Shown here one piece after another: positions 5,734 through 14,276 of a stretch of 64,000 bases of DNA. Within the stretch, counting starts at the first letter, position 1, and each line of letters opens with the position of its first letter. A program made the translations under genes and the position numbers. A model generated the notes under the pieces. That model saw only the letters and a program-made list of their open reading frames with translations. It had not been told where the DNA came from and did no database searches. The stretch is from Sphingomonas canadensis (GTDB lineage Bacteria > Pseudomonadota > Alphaproteobacteria > Sphingomonadales > Sphingomonadaceae): the NCBI RefSeq assembly GCF_026013525.1, contig NZ_JAPDRA010000001.1:310001-374000 (forward strand). Reading direction: 5' to 3'.

Positions 5734-6759
5734 ATGATCATCATCGACGGATCGGAAGGCGAAGGCGGCGGACAGGTGGTGCGCAATAGCTGCGCGCTGT
5801 CGCTCGTCACCGGCCAGCCCTTCCGCATCACCAACGCGCGCGGCAAGCGTTCGAAGCCGGGGCTGATGCGCCAGCACGTCACGGCGATCGAGGCGGCATG
5901 CGCGATCGGCAGTGCGGCCTGCGAGGGCGTGGCGGTCGGCGCGTCGGACTTCAGCTTCACGCCCGGCAAGATCGTGCCCGGCGAATATCGCTTCGCCGTG
6001 GGCACCGCGGGCAGCACGGGGCTGGTCCTCCAGACGCTGCTGACGCCATTGCTGCTGGCCGGCGGTCCCTCGCGGCTCGTTCTCGAAGGCGGCACCCACA
6101 ATATGCTGGCCCCGCCCTTCGATTTCATGGCCAGGGTCTTTGCCCCGGTGGTGCGCCGCATGGGCGCGCAGATCGAGATGCGGCTGGTCCGCCACGGCTT
6201 CTATCCGCGCGGCGGCGGGCGGATCGAGGTGGATATCGTGCCGGGCACGCTGGCGCCGGTCGACTGCATCGATCGCGGCGCGCTCCGGTCGGTCTCGGGC
6301 ACGGCATTGTTCGCGGCGCTGCCGTTCAACATTGCCGAGCGCGAGATCGCGACGGCGCGAAAGCTGCTGCCGGATTGGCCGGAGGATGCATTCGCGGCCC
6401 GGCAGCTTCCCGACGAACAGGGGCCGGGCAATGTCTTGTTGCTTGAGGCGGTGTTCGAGCATGCCACCGAGATCGTCACGGGTTTCGGCAAGCTGGGATT
6501 GTCGGCGGAATCGCTTGCCAAGACTGCGGCACGGCGCATGGCCGGGTTCCTGGTCTCCGATGCGTTCGCCGGGCCTTATCTGGCGGACCAGCTCCTGCTG
6601 CCCTTCGCGCTGGCGGGCGGCGGCAGCTTCACCACGGTCAAGCCGAGCCAGCATGCGCTTACCGCACGGGACATCATCGAACGCTTCACCGGCCAGCGCT
6701 GGGTGTTCGAACCGCAATCGAACGGCTGTCATCTGGTGCGGCGGCAGCGCGACGCTTGA
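5734..6759 (+). CDS. rtcA: RtcA, RNA 3'-terminal phosphate cyclase
   Basis: Converts RNA 3'-phosphate ends to 2',3'-cyclic phosphates via an adenylylated histidine, supplying ends that RtcB can use. 341 aa, the usual length. The N-terminal signature is clear (IDGSEGEGGGQVVRNSCALS, then a GKRSKPGLMRQH motif near 30-45). The nucleotidyl-accepting histidine is His307 in SQHALTARD, near E. coli His309. The ATG at 5734 follows a weak GGTGA; the reading frame is open further up but without family sequence. It is last in the rsr-Y RNA-rtcBA transcription unit and convergent with the next gene. Confidence 0.95.
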   Translation: MIIIDGSEGEGGGQVVRNSCALSLVTGQPFRITNARGKRSKPGLMRQHVTAIEAACAIGSAACEGVAVGASDFSFTPGKIVPGEYRFAVGTAGSTGLVLQTLLTPLLLAGGPSRLVLEGGTHNMLAPPFDFMARVFAPVVRRMGAQIEMRLVRHGFYPRGGGRIEVDIVPGTLAPVDCIDRGALRSVSGTALFAALPFNIAEREIATARKLLPDWPEDAFAARQLPDEQGPGNVLLLEAVFEHATEIVTGFGKLGLSAESLAKTAARRMAGFLVSDAFAGPYLADQLLLPFALAGGGSFTTVKPSQHALTARDIIERFTGQRWVFEPQSNGCHLVRRQRDA

Positions 6760-6807
6760 TTCCGCCTGCGGGTATCGCGCTCCGCGTCCGGCCGGCGGCC
6801 GCCCGGT

Positions 6808-7575
6808 TCAATCCGCGGCGCCATCCATCGAATGGCGGGTATCGCGGAACGCCAGATCGATCAGCGCGCGCATCGCTTCCTCCGCGGCATCAGGGTCACC
6901 CGCGGCGATCGCGTCGCTCACGCGCACATGATCCGGAACGGCATCGCGGGGCAGCGCCTTCGTCCGCTGCTTGAACTGCGTCGTCCAGCTCACGGCGGCG
7001 CCGATGCTCGCACTCAGCGTGGTCAGCGCGCTGTTGCGTGTCGCCTGAAGCAACGCATCATGGAACTCGCGATCGGCGGAGCGCCCGGCCTCGGTGGCCA
7101 GCGTGTGCCGCCGCATCTTGGCCAGAGCGGCCTTCAGCGCGGCGATGTCCTGTTTCTCTCGGCGCTCGGCCGCCAGGCGCGCGGCAGCCGGCTCGACGAT
7201 CGCGCGAAGCTCGAACAGGTCGTGGACAAAGCCCGGATCAGGCTCGCCGGAAAAGGCCCAGGCGAGCACATCGGGATCGAGCAGGTTCCAGCGGCTGCGC
7301 GGGAGTACCCGGGTGCCCGCCTTGGTGCGGCTTTCGACAAGGCCCTTGGCGGCCAGTGCCTGAACCGCCTCGCGATAGGCGCTGCGGGAAACATCGAGCG
7401 CCTCCGCATTGGCGACTTCGCCGGTGAGCTTCTCGCCCGGCGCGATGGCGCCGCTCACGATCGCCCGGCCCAGATAGTGCGCGATCGCGCCGCGCAGCCG
7501 GCGGCCGGTGCTTCGCTCGCCCCTGCGGTCGCGCTCCTCGGCAGGCTGTCCCAGACTCAATCCCGTCACCTCCAT
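6808..7575 (-). CDS. GntR/FadR-family regulator of the arabinose locus
   Basis: A 255-aa repressor-type regulator. The winged helix (about residues 20-85, with GEKLTGEVANAEALDVSRSA and then a GLVESRTKAGTRV wing) is followed by an all-helical FCD effector domain (about 105-225) with the metal/ligand histidine-arginine pattern of FadR-type proteins. It is divergent from araD1 and next to arabinose genes, so it probably senses an arabinose-pathway intermediate. The ATG at 7575 is preferred over one 14 codons upstream because a dyad (AAGCA-N4-TGCTT, 7580-7593) sits just before it. Two candidate operators share a GTCCGAC core. Confidence 0.85.
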   Translation of the reverse strand: MEVTGLSLGQPAEERDRRGERSTGRRLRGAIAHYLGRAIVSGAIAPGEKLTGEVANAEALDVSRSAYREAVQALAAKGLVESRTKAGTRVLPRSRWNLLDPDVLAWAFSGEPDPGFVHDLFELRAIVEPAAARLAAERREKQDIAALKAALAKMRRHTLATEAGRSADREFHDALLQATRNSALTTLSASIGAAVSWTTQFKQRTKALPRDAVPDHVRVSDAIAAGDPDAAEEAMRALIDLAFRDTRHSMDGAAD

Positions 7576-7644
7576 GGTGAAGCATGCGTGCTTAGGCACC
7601 TGCCCCGCCGCCCGCAACTCGCGCAGCGGGCTTCCCTTTGCGAA

Positions 7645-7659
7645 TATGTCCGACTAATC
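7645..7659. promoter_or_regulatory. Candidate GntR operator upstream of araD1
   Basis: The stretch GAATATGTCCGACTAAT, upstream of araD1, contains the 7-base palindrome GTC-C-GAC. An almost identical stretch, GAATATAGTCCGACAAA, lies in the other divergent promoter region of the locus (about 14224-14239). GT/AC-centred palindromes of this kind are typical of FCD-type GntR operators. Binding by the adjacent GntR protein is inference. Confidence 0.55.
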
Positions 7660-7695
7660 GCGGAGGAAAGAACACTATTGGAAAGGATGGCGCCG

Positions 7696-8685
7696 ATGTT
7701 GACGCTGCTGCAACACCGCTCGCGCGGGGGCGCCCGGGGCGTTGCCGCCTGCCGCGATCGGGAAGCGTGGCTGGTGAAGGGCTATGCCGATGTCCGCAGC
7801 CTCGCCGCGGCGGCGATCGCGCGGGGCACGGGAATCGCGGCGCTGGTCGAGGAGGCCGGCAGCGGCGGGGAGATCGACCTGGCCGCAGCGCTTGCCGCTG
7901 GCGAGCTGATCGCGCCGATCGACCATGAAGATCCCGCGCATCTGGTGGTGACGGGCACCGGCCTCACCCATCTCGGATCGGCGGAGGGGCGGGACAAGAT
8001 GCATCGCGCCGCGGCCGCAGGCGAGAAGCTGACCGATTCGATGCGCATGTTCCTGGAAGGGCTGGAGGGCGGCAAGCCCGCCCCGGGCGAGACCGGGCAG
8101 CAGCCCGAATGGTTCTACAAGGGCGACGGCACCCATATCGCCGGGCCGGGCGAGCCGCTGAACATGCCCGCCTTCGCGCGCGACGGCGGCGAGGAGCCGG
8201 AGCTGGCCGGCATCTATCTGATCGGCCCGGACGGTACGCCGCACCGGCTGGGCTTCTGCCTCGCCAACGAGTTCAGCGATCATGTGACCGAGCGTCACAA
8301 CTATCTGTGGCTCGCGCATTCAAAGCTCCGCCAGGCCGCGCTGGGGCCGGAGCTGATCGTGGGCGCGCTTCCCGCCGATGTGCGGGGCACCAGCAGGATC
8401 CTGCGCGATGGCGAGGTGATGTGGGAAAAGCCGTTCCTTTCGGGCGAGGCGAACATGTCGCACAGCATCGCGAATCTGGAATATCATCACTTCAAATATC
8501 CGCTGTTCCGCCGCCCCGGCGACGTCCACGTCCACTTCTTCGGTACGGCCACCCTCTCCTTCAGCGACGGCGTGCAGACCCGGCCCGGCGACGTCTTCGA
8601 GATCGAAGCCGCCCCATTCCGCCTGCCGCTGCGCAATCCGCTCGCGCTCGCCGAACCGCAGCAAGCAGCGGTGCGCAGCCTGTGA
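7696..8685 (+). CDS. AraD1-type 2-keto-3-deoxy-sugar-acid dehydratase
   Basis: FAH-fold enzyme of 329 aa of the AraD1 group, expected to dehydrate 2-keto-3-deoxy-L-arabonate to alpha-ketoglutarate semialdehyde in the non-phosphorylative L-arabinose pathway. Family features are the central VVTGTGLTHLGSAEGRDKMH segment, YLIGPDGTPHRLGFCLANEFSDH and the C-terminal HVHFFGTATLSFSDG motif. Two ATGs are close together; 7696 has AAGGA 8 bases upstream and is preferred to 7687. The stop overlaps the GTG of the sugar dehydrogenase, so the two are translationally coupled. The assignment rests on family resemblance plus the surrounding arabinose genes. Confidence 0.82.
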   Translation: MLTLLQHRSRGGARGVAACRDREAWLVKGYADVRSLAAAAIARGTGIAALVEEAGSGGEIDLAAALAAGELIAPIDHEDPAHLVVTGTGLTHLGSAEGRDKMHRAAAAGEKLTDSMRMFLEGLEGGKPAPGETGQQPEWFYKGDGTHIAGPGEPLNMPAFARDGGEEPELAGIYLIGPDGTPHRLGFCLANEFSDHVTERHNYLWLAHSKLRQAALGPELIVGALPADVRGTSRILRDGEVMWEKPFLSGEANMSHSIANLEYHHFKYPLFRRPGDVHVHFFGTATLSFSDGVQTRPGDVFEIEAAPFRLPLRNPLALAEPQQAAVRSL

Positions 8686-9617
8686 CGGCGCCGCCGGTGC
8701 GGATCGCGATCGCCGGGCTGGGCAAGATCGCGCGCGACCAGCATCTGCCCGCGATCGCGGCCGATCCCGCCTTCCTTCTGGCTGCGACGGCCGATCCCGA
8801 TCCGCGCGCCGGCGCGGCGGGCGTGCCGCATTTCGAAAGCCTGGAGGCGATGCTGGCGGACGGACCGCCGGTGGATGCCGTAGCGATCTGCACGCCGCCG
8901 CAGTCGCGTCACCGCATCGCCGACGCGGCGCTAGCGCGGGGGCTGCACGTGCTACTCGAAAAGCCGCCCGCGGCGACGCTTTCCGAAACCGCGGCGCTGG
9001 AGGCGCGCGCCGCTGCGTCCGGCGCCACGCTGTTCGCCGCATGGCATTCGCGCTTCGCCGCGGGCGTGGCGCCCGCGCGCGACTGGCTGGCCGGGCGCCG
9101 CGTGCTGGCGGCATCGATCGAGTGGCGCGAGGACGTGCGCGTCTGGCATCCGGGGCAGGACTGGATCTTCGCGGCGGGCGGGCTGGGCGTGTTCGATCCG
9201 GGGATCAACGCGCTGTCGATCGCGACGCATATCCTGCCCGGCGCGATCCATCTTGCCACTGCCGAGCTCGACATTCCCGAAAACCGCGAAGCGCCGGTCG
9301 CCGCGCGGCTGGCGATGCGGCACGATGGCGGCGCAGCCATCACCGTGGAGCTGGATTTCCTGCAGACCGGCCCGCAGACCTGGGACATCGCCGTGGAGAC
9401 GGACGGCGGCAGGCTGCTGCTGCAACGGGGCGGCGCGGCGCTGACCCTTCCGGAGGGAAGCCGGGAGGGGGAGGATCGCGAATATGCCGGCGTCTATGCC
9501 CGCTTCGCCGAACTGATCCGCGGCGGCGCGAGCGAGGTGGACATCGCGCCGCTGCGGCTGGTGGCCGATGCTTTCCTGCGCGGCACGATGCGCCGTGCCG
9601 CGCCCTTCACCGGCTGA
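8682..9617 (+). CDS. Gfo/Idh/MocA L-arabinose/galactose 1-dehydrogenase
   Basis: NAD(P)-dependent sugar dehydrogenase of 311 aa. The Rossmann motif AGLGKIARDQHLPAI begins near residue 10. The EKPPAATLSE motif, near residue 90, is the Gfo/Idh/MocA signature (EKP lysine). The C-terminal half is the alpha/beta substrate domain with WHPGQDWIFAAGGLGVFDPG. The group includes L-arabinose 1-dehydrogenase and galactose 1-dehydrogenase, matching the first step of the pathway (sugar to lactone). The GTG start overlaps the araD1 stop (GTGA). It ends 12 bases from the convergent arabinofuranosidase gene. Confidence 0.85.
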   Translation: MTAPPVRIAIAGLGKIARDQHLPAIAADPAFLLAATADPDPRAGAAGVPHFESLEAMLADGPPVDAVAICTPPQSRHRIADAALARGLHVLLEKPPAATLSETAALEARAAASGATLFAAWHSRFAAGVAPARDWLAGRRVLAASIEWREDVRVWHPGQDWIFAAGGLGVFDPGINALSIATHILPGAIHLATAELDIPENREAPVAARLAMRHDGGAAITVELDFLQTGPQTWDIAVETDGGRLLLQRGGAALTLPEGSREGEDREYAGVYARFAELIRGGASEVDIAPLRLVADAFLRGTMRRAAPFTG

Positions 9618-9629
9618 TCCCGCGCCCGG

Positions 9630-11222
9630 TCAGCTTTCGAGCGCGAGCACCGTCACCGACTTCGCCGGCAGCTCGATCGTCACGCCGCCGCCCTGCGCCT
9701 TGCCCGCGATCGGCCGCGGCGCGACCGAATCGGGCGCATCGAAGCTGTTGAGGCTGTTGACCTTGGGCGCGGTCAGCACTTCGCCGGCTGCGCTGCGCAC
9801 GCGCACGCCGGGGATCTCCAGCCGCAACGGCGCGGCGCGATTGGGATCGAGGTTCACCGCCGCCAGCCACAGCTTGCCGTCCGCCCCGCGCGCCGCCACC
9901 GCATCGATGCGGGGCAGCACCACGTCGCCCACGCGATATTCGCCGGCGTCGAAGCGAACCGGGATGAAGGTCGCGTCCTGAAAAGGCAGGTACATGCGGT
10001 GGACGTAATAGGTGGGGGTCAGCACCATCTTCGGCCCGTCGGTGAGGATCATCGCCTGGAGCACGTTGACCATCTGGGCGATGTTGGCGCCGCGCACGCG
10101 ATCGGCATGGCGCGCGAAGATGTTGAAGTTCAGCGCGGCGATGATGCCGTCGCGCAGCGTGTTCTGTTGCTGGAGAAAGCCTTCGGTGGTGCCGGGCAGC
10201 TTGGCCAGCCAGACGCCCCATTCGTCCACGATCAGCGGCACCTTCTTTTCGGGATCATATTTGTCCATGATCGCCGAATGGGTCTTGATCTGCGCGTCCA
10301 TGCGCAGCGTCGCCTGGGTCAGCTCGGCATATTCCTTTTCGCCGAAATTCACCGAGTCATAGGCGGGCGGCCATTTCACCACCGTGTAGCTGTGGAGCGA
10401 CAGCCCCTCTATGCTCCAGCTCCAGTCGCGGTCCTTCCACGCCTTCATCACCCCTTCGGTATAGGTAGTGTCGTTGTCGTTGGGGCCAACGGCGACGCGC
10501 AGCATGCGATCCGGATTGGCGTCGCCCTGCTGCGCGGGATTGTAGTTGCGCGCGAAGCGGGCGTAGCGCTTCAGCTCGTCGGCATAATATTCGGGCCGCA
10601 TGTTGCCGCCACAGCCCCAGCTCTCGTTGCCGATGCCCAGAAACTTGATCTTCCACGGTTCCTTGCGGCCATTGGCGGCGCGCTCCTGCCCGGCGGTGTT
10701 GCGCGTGTCGGCGGTCATATAGGCGACCCAGTCCGCCGCCTCCTTGTAGCTGCCCGATCCGACGTTGATCGAGACATAGGCCTCCGACCCGATCTGTTCG
10801 ACGAAATCGAAGAATTCGTGCGTGCCGAACGCATTGTTCTCGATCGCGCCGCCCCAGTTGGAGTTTACGGTGATGCGCCGCTTCTTCGGATCGCCGATGC
10901 CGTCGCGCCAGTGATATTCGTCCGCGAAGCAGCCGCCCGGCCAGCGCACGTTGGGTACCTTGATCGCCTTGAGCGCGGCGACCACGTCGCTGCGGATGCC
11001 GCGGACGTTGGGGATATTCGAATCCGGCCCGACCCAGACGCCGCCATAGATGCCGGTGCCAAGATGCTCCGCGAACTGGCCGAAGATCTGGCGATCGATC
11101 TTCGGCCCGGCCTTGCCGGCCTCGACCGTGACGGAGATCGCCTCTCCGGAGCGCTGCGCCAGCGCCGGACCCGCGAGCGCCAGCAGGGCGATCATCGCGC
11201 CGCCCAAAAGCTTCCCCTTCAT
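9630..11222 (-). CDS. GH51 alpha-L-arabinofuranosidase, secreted
   Basis: Releases L-arabinofuranose from arabinan or arabinoxylan side chains. 530 aa with an N-terminal signal peptide (KGKLLGGAMIALLALAGPALA, cleavage after about residue 23). The (beta/alpha)8 barrel carries the acid/base motif GIGNESWGCGG and the nucleophile motif VDEWGVW; the C-terminus is the GH51 beta-sandwich. The ATG at 11222 has AAGGAG 7 bases upstream; the frame is open much further up but that sequence is only the shadow of the dehydratase. It is third in the epimerase-dehydratase-arabinofuranosidase operon and exports the first hydrolysis step to the periplasm. Confidence 0.95.
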   Translation of the reverse strand: MKGKLLGGAMIALLALAGPALAQRSGEAISVTVEAGKAGPKIDRQIFGQFAEHLGTGIYGGVWVGPDSNIPNVRGIRSDVVAALKAIKVPNVRWPGGCFADEYHWRDGIGDPKKRRITVNSNWGGAIENNAFGTHEFFDFVEQIGSEAYVSINVGSGSYKEAADWVAYMTADTRNTAGQERAANGRKEPWKIKFLGIGNESWGCGGNMRPEYYADELKRYARFARNYNPAQQGDANPDRMLRVAVGPNDNDTTYTEGVMKAWKDRDWSWSIEGLSLHSYTVVKWPPAYDSVNFGEKEYAELTQATLRMDAQIKTHSAIMDKYDPEKKVPLIVDEWGVWLAKLPGTTEGFLQQQNTLRDGIIAALNFNIFARHADRVRGANIAQMVNVLQAMILTDGPKMVLTPTYYVHRMYLPFQDATFIPVRFDAGEYRVGDVVLPRIDAVAARGADGKLWLAAVNLDPNRAAPLRLEIPGVRVRSAAGEVLTAPKVNSLNSFDAPDSVAPRPIAGKAQGGGVTIELPAKSVTVLALES

Positions 11223-11245
11223 CTTGCTCTCCTTCGTCTGCGGAA

Positions 11246-13036
11246 TCAGTGATTGTCGCGCGGCAGGCCGCGTGTCTGGGCGATGCGCTGGTAGCGCTCG
11301 GCGCCCTCCAGGATCGCGCCGCCCTCCAACTGCCCCGTCAGGCCGCGCTGGATCTCCTGCCAGGGCGTCTGCGATTCCGGATAGGGATAGCCCCCCGCCG
11401 CCTCCAGCGCGTGGCGGCGGCGGGCGAGTTCCTCTTCGCCTACCAGCATGTTCGCGGTTCCGGCGCGCAGATCGACGCGCACCCGGTCGCCATCGCGCAG
11501 CAGCGCCAGTCCGCCCATCGCGGCCGCCTCCGGCGAGGCGTTCAGGATCGACGGGCTTCCGCTGGTGCCGGACTGGCGGCCATCTCCCAGGCAGGGCAGG
11601 CTGCGCACGCCGCGCGTGATCAGATAATCGGGGGGGCGCATGTTCACCACCTCGGCCGCGCCCGGATAGCCGATCGGCCCGGCGCCACGCATGATCAACA
11701 GCGTCTGCGCGGTGATACCCAGTGCCGGATCGTCGATCCGGGCGTGATAGTCCTCCGGCCCGTCGAACACGATCACCGGCCCCTCGAACGCATCGGGATC
11801 GTCCGGATTGGAAAGGTAGCGCGCGCGAAACTCGCCGGAGATCACGCTCGTCTTCATCACCGCGGAATCGAACAGGTTGCCGTGCAGCACGATGAAGCCG
11901 GCCGCCTCCTGGATCGGCCGGTCTATCGGCCGGATCACCCGTTCGTCCTCGATCGCCGCGTCCCGGCAATTGTCGCCGATGCTGAGGCCGTTGGCGGTGC
12001 GCGCATTTTCGTCGATCAGACCGCGCCGCATCAACTGCGCAACCACGGCCGGCACGCCGCCCGCGCGATAATAATCCTCGCCCAGATATTCGCCCGCGGG
12101 CTGGAGGTTGACGAGCAGCGGCACGTCGTGGCCCACCGCCTGCCAATCCTGAATCGGCAGATCGACGCCGATATGGCGTGCGATCGCGGCGAGATGGATC
12201 GGCGCGTTGGTAGATCCGCCGATCGCGGAATTGACGCGGATCGCGTTATGGAACGCCGCGCGCGTCAGTATGTCCGACGGTTTCAGGTCCTCGCGCACCA
12301 TGTCCACGATGCGCAGGCCGGTGCGATAGGCATTTTCCTGCCGGTCGCGATAGGGCGCGGGAATCGCGGCCGAGCCGGGCAGCGACATGCCCAGCGCCTC
12401 GGCCAGCGAATTCATCGTCGTGGCCGTGCCCATCGTGTTGCAATAGCCGGTGGACGGCGCCGAGCTGGCGACGAGGCGGATGAACTCCTTGTCGTCGATC
12501 TCTCCCGCCGCGAGCATCTCGCGCGCCTTCCACACGATCGTGCCCGATCCGGTCCGTTCGCCCCGGTGCCAGCCGTTGAGCATCGGCCCCACCGAAAGCG
12601 CGATCGCGGGGATATTCACCGTCGCCGCCGCCATCAGGCACGCAGGCGTGGTCTTGTCGCACCCGATCGTCAGCACCACGCCGTCGATCGGATAGCCGTA
12701 GAGCACCTCGACCAGCGCGAGATAGGCGAGGTTGCGGTCCAGCCCGGCGGTGGGGCGCTTGCCCGTCTCCTGGATCGGGTGGACGGGGAATTCGATGGCG
12801 ATCCCGCCCGCCTCGCGAATGCCCTCGCGCACGCGCTCCGCCAGCACGAGATGGTGGCGGTTGCACGGGCTGAGATCGCTGCCCGTCTGGGCGATGCCGA
12901 TGATCGGCTTGCGGGATTGCAGCTCCTGCAGGCTCAGGCCGAAGTTCAGGTAACGCTCCAGATAGAGCGCGGTCATGTCGATGTTCGCCGGGTTGTCGAA
13001 CCAGGCGCGGGAGCGCAGCGGCTTTTGGTCGGTCAT
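11246..13036 (-). CDS. IlvD/Edd-family L-arabinonate (sugar-acid) dehydratase
   Basis: 596 aa [Fe-S]-dependent dehydratase converting L-arabinonate to 2-keto-3-deoxy-L-arabonate. Cluster-binding motifs are [18 protein letters not shown] and [27 protein letters not shown] and the C-terminal [16 protein letters not shown] complete the family pattern. This N-terminal type ([20 protein letters not shown]) is the sugar-acid branch rather than dihydroxy-acid dehydratase. It sits between the epimerase and arabinofuranosidase genes in one operon. D-xylonate is a possible alternative substrate. No lactonase or ketoglutarate-semialdehyde dehydrogenase is in the window. Confidence 0.9.
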   Translation of the reverse strand: MTDQKPLRSRAWFDNPANIDMTALYLERYLNFGLSLQELQSRKPIIGIAQTGSDLSPCNRHHLVLAERVREGIREAGGIAIEFPVHPIQETGKRPTAGLDRNLAYLALVEVLYGYPIDGVVLTIGCDKTTPACLMAAATVNIPAIALSVGPMLNGWHRGERTGSGTIVWKAREMLAAGEIDDKEFIRLVASSAPSTGYCNTMGTATTMNSLAEALGMSLPGSAAIPAPYRDRQENAYRTGLRIVDMVREDLKPSDILTRAAFHNAIRVNSAIGGSTNAPIHLAAIARHIGVDLPIQDWQAVGHDVPLLVNLQPAGEYLGEDYYRAGGVPAVVAQLMRRGLIDENARTANGLSIGDNCRDAAIEDERVIRPIDRPIQEAAGFIVLHGNLFDSAVMKTSVISGEFRARYLSNPDDPDAFEGPVIVFDGPEDYHARIDDPALGITAQTLLIMRGAGPIGYPGAAEVVNMRPPDYLITRGVRSLPCLGDGRQSGTSGSPSILNASPEAAAMGGLALLRDGDRVRVDLRAGTANMLVGEEELARRRHALEAAGGYPYPESQTPWQEIQRGLTGQLEGGAILEGAERYQRIAQTRGLPRDNH

Positions 13037-13048
13037 GGGGCGGCGCGA

Positions 13049-14173
13049 TCAGTTGGTGGAGAGGCGGTAGATCATGACGTGGCGATAGGGCTTGCCCGGA
13101 TCGACGCGCGCGGAGGCGAAGGCCGGCTGATTGGGCGAATCCGGGAATTTCTGCGGCTCCAGCGCGATGCCGTCTCCCATGCGATAGACGCGGCCGCCGC
13201 GCCCGGCGACGGTGCCGTCGAGGAAGTTGCCGCTGTAGAATTGCAGCCCCGGTTCGGTGCTGAGCACCTCCAGCACGCGGCCCGAGGCGGGATCCTCCAG
13301 CCGGGCGGCGAGCTGGGGCGTGGCGGTGAGCCCCTTGTCGAGCGCGAAATTATGGTCGTAGCCACGGCCGGTGACGATCTGGGGATCGCGCCCGTCGCGC
13401 AGCCCCGCGGCGACCAGCCGGGCCTTGCGGAAATCGAACACGCTGCCCGCCACGGGCCGAAGCTCGCCGGTTGGGATCAGCGCGGCGTCGACCGGGGTAT
13501 AGGCCTGCGCCGGAATGGTGAGGAGCTGGCCGGAGGTGCCCGCGGGCGCCCCGTCGCCGGCCATGTTGAACAGCGCGTGATTGGTCATGTTGACGATGGT
13601 GGGCTTGTCTGCCGACGCCTCGAACGCGATCGTCAGGTCGCCGGCGTCGTCGAGCGAATAGGTCACGGTGACGTCGAGCTTGCCCGGATAGCCCTGATCG
13701 CCGTCCGCGCTGGTGAGGCCCATCACCACGCGCGCCGTGGCGCCGCTGGACACCGACAGGATCTTCCAGTTGCGCTTGTCGAAGCCCTGGACGCCGCCGT
13801 GGAGCGAATTGGCCTTGTCGTTCCGGGTGAGCTGATAGGCGTGCCCGTCGAGGCTGAAGCGCCCGCCGGCGATGCGATTGGCATAGCGGCCGACGGTGAC
13901 GCCGAAATAGCTGGGCTTGGCCTCATATTCCGCTGCGCTGTCGAAGCCCAGCGTCACCTCAGCCGGCACGCCGTTGCGATCGGGCGCGATCAGCGACTGG
14001 AGCGTGGCCCCATAGGTGATGACGCGCGCCCGCACGCCGCGCGCGTTGCTGAGCGTCACCGCCTCCACCGCTTCGCCGCCGGAGAGCTTCCCCGCCTGTT
14101 CGCGGACGGCATCCGCCGCCAGCGCAGGGGTGGCCGCCGCGCACAGCACCGCCGCAAGCAACATCGCCTTCAT
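13049..14173 (-). CDS. Aldose 1-epimerase (mutarotase), exported
   Basis: Interconverts sugar anomers ahead of the dehydrogenase or transporter. 374 aa with a signal peptide (MKAMLLAAVLCAAATPALA). Family motifs follow: YGATLQSLIAPDRNG, GVTVGRYANRIAGGRF, LHGGVQGFDKRNW, MTNHALFNMAG (catalytic His) and EPGLQFYSGN (catalytic Glu region). The ATG at 14173 has GGGGAGG 7 bases upstream. It is the first gene of the minus-strand arabinose operon and is divergent from the transporter, sharing a 103-base promoter region. Confidence 0.93.
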   Translation of the reverse strand: MKAMLLAAVLCAAATPALAADAVREQAGKLSGGEAVEAVTLSNARGVRARVITYGATLQSLIAPDRNGVPAEVTLGFDSAAEYEAKPSYFGVTVGRYANRIAGGRFSLDGHAYQLTRNDKANSLHGGVQGFDKRNWKILSVSSGATARVVMGLTSADGDQGYPGKLDVTVTYSLDDAGDLTIAFEASADKPTIVNMTNHALFNMAGDGAPAGTSGQLLTIPAQAYTPVDAALIPTGELRPVAGSVFDFRKARLVAAGLRDGRDPQIVTGRGYDHNFALDKGLTATPQLAARLEDPASGRVLEVLSTEPGLQFYSGNFLDGTVAGRGGRVYRMGDGIALEPQKFPDSPNQPAFASARVDPGKPYRHVMIYRLSTN

Positions 14174-14223
14174 CGCCCAACCTCCCCAAAACCGGCGCCG
14201 CAGGATTGACGCTGATTGGCGGT

Positions 14224-14239
14224 GAATATAGTCCGACAA
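14224..14239. promoter_or_regulatory. Second candidate GntR operator (epimerase/transporter)
   Basis: GAATATAGTCCGACAAA lies in the divergent region between the aldose epimerase and transporter genes. It matches the araD1 upstream motif (GAATAT-GTCCGAC-AA) apart from one inserted A. The pair suggests that one regulator controls three transcription units of the arabinose locus. Confidence 0.55.
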
Positions 14240-14276
14240 AAAAAGGGCAAGCGATTTGCCGCCGGGGGAGAATGAG

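Noticed and set aside
9630..12146. 838-aa frame extending the arabinofuranosidase upstream
   Set aside because: The signal peptide and ribosome-binding site mark the true start at 11222; the extension is an out-of-frame reading of the dehydratase.
11249..14209. 986-aa plus-strand open frame
   Set aside because: Antisense to the dehydratase and epimerase genes, which have intact family motifs; composition is typical of a GC-bias shadow.
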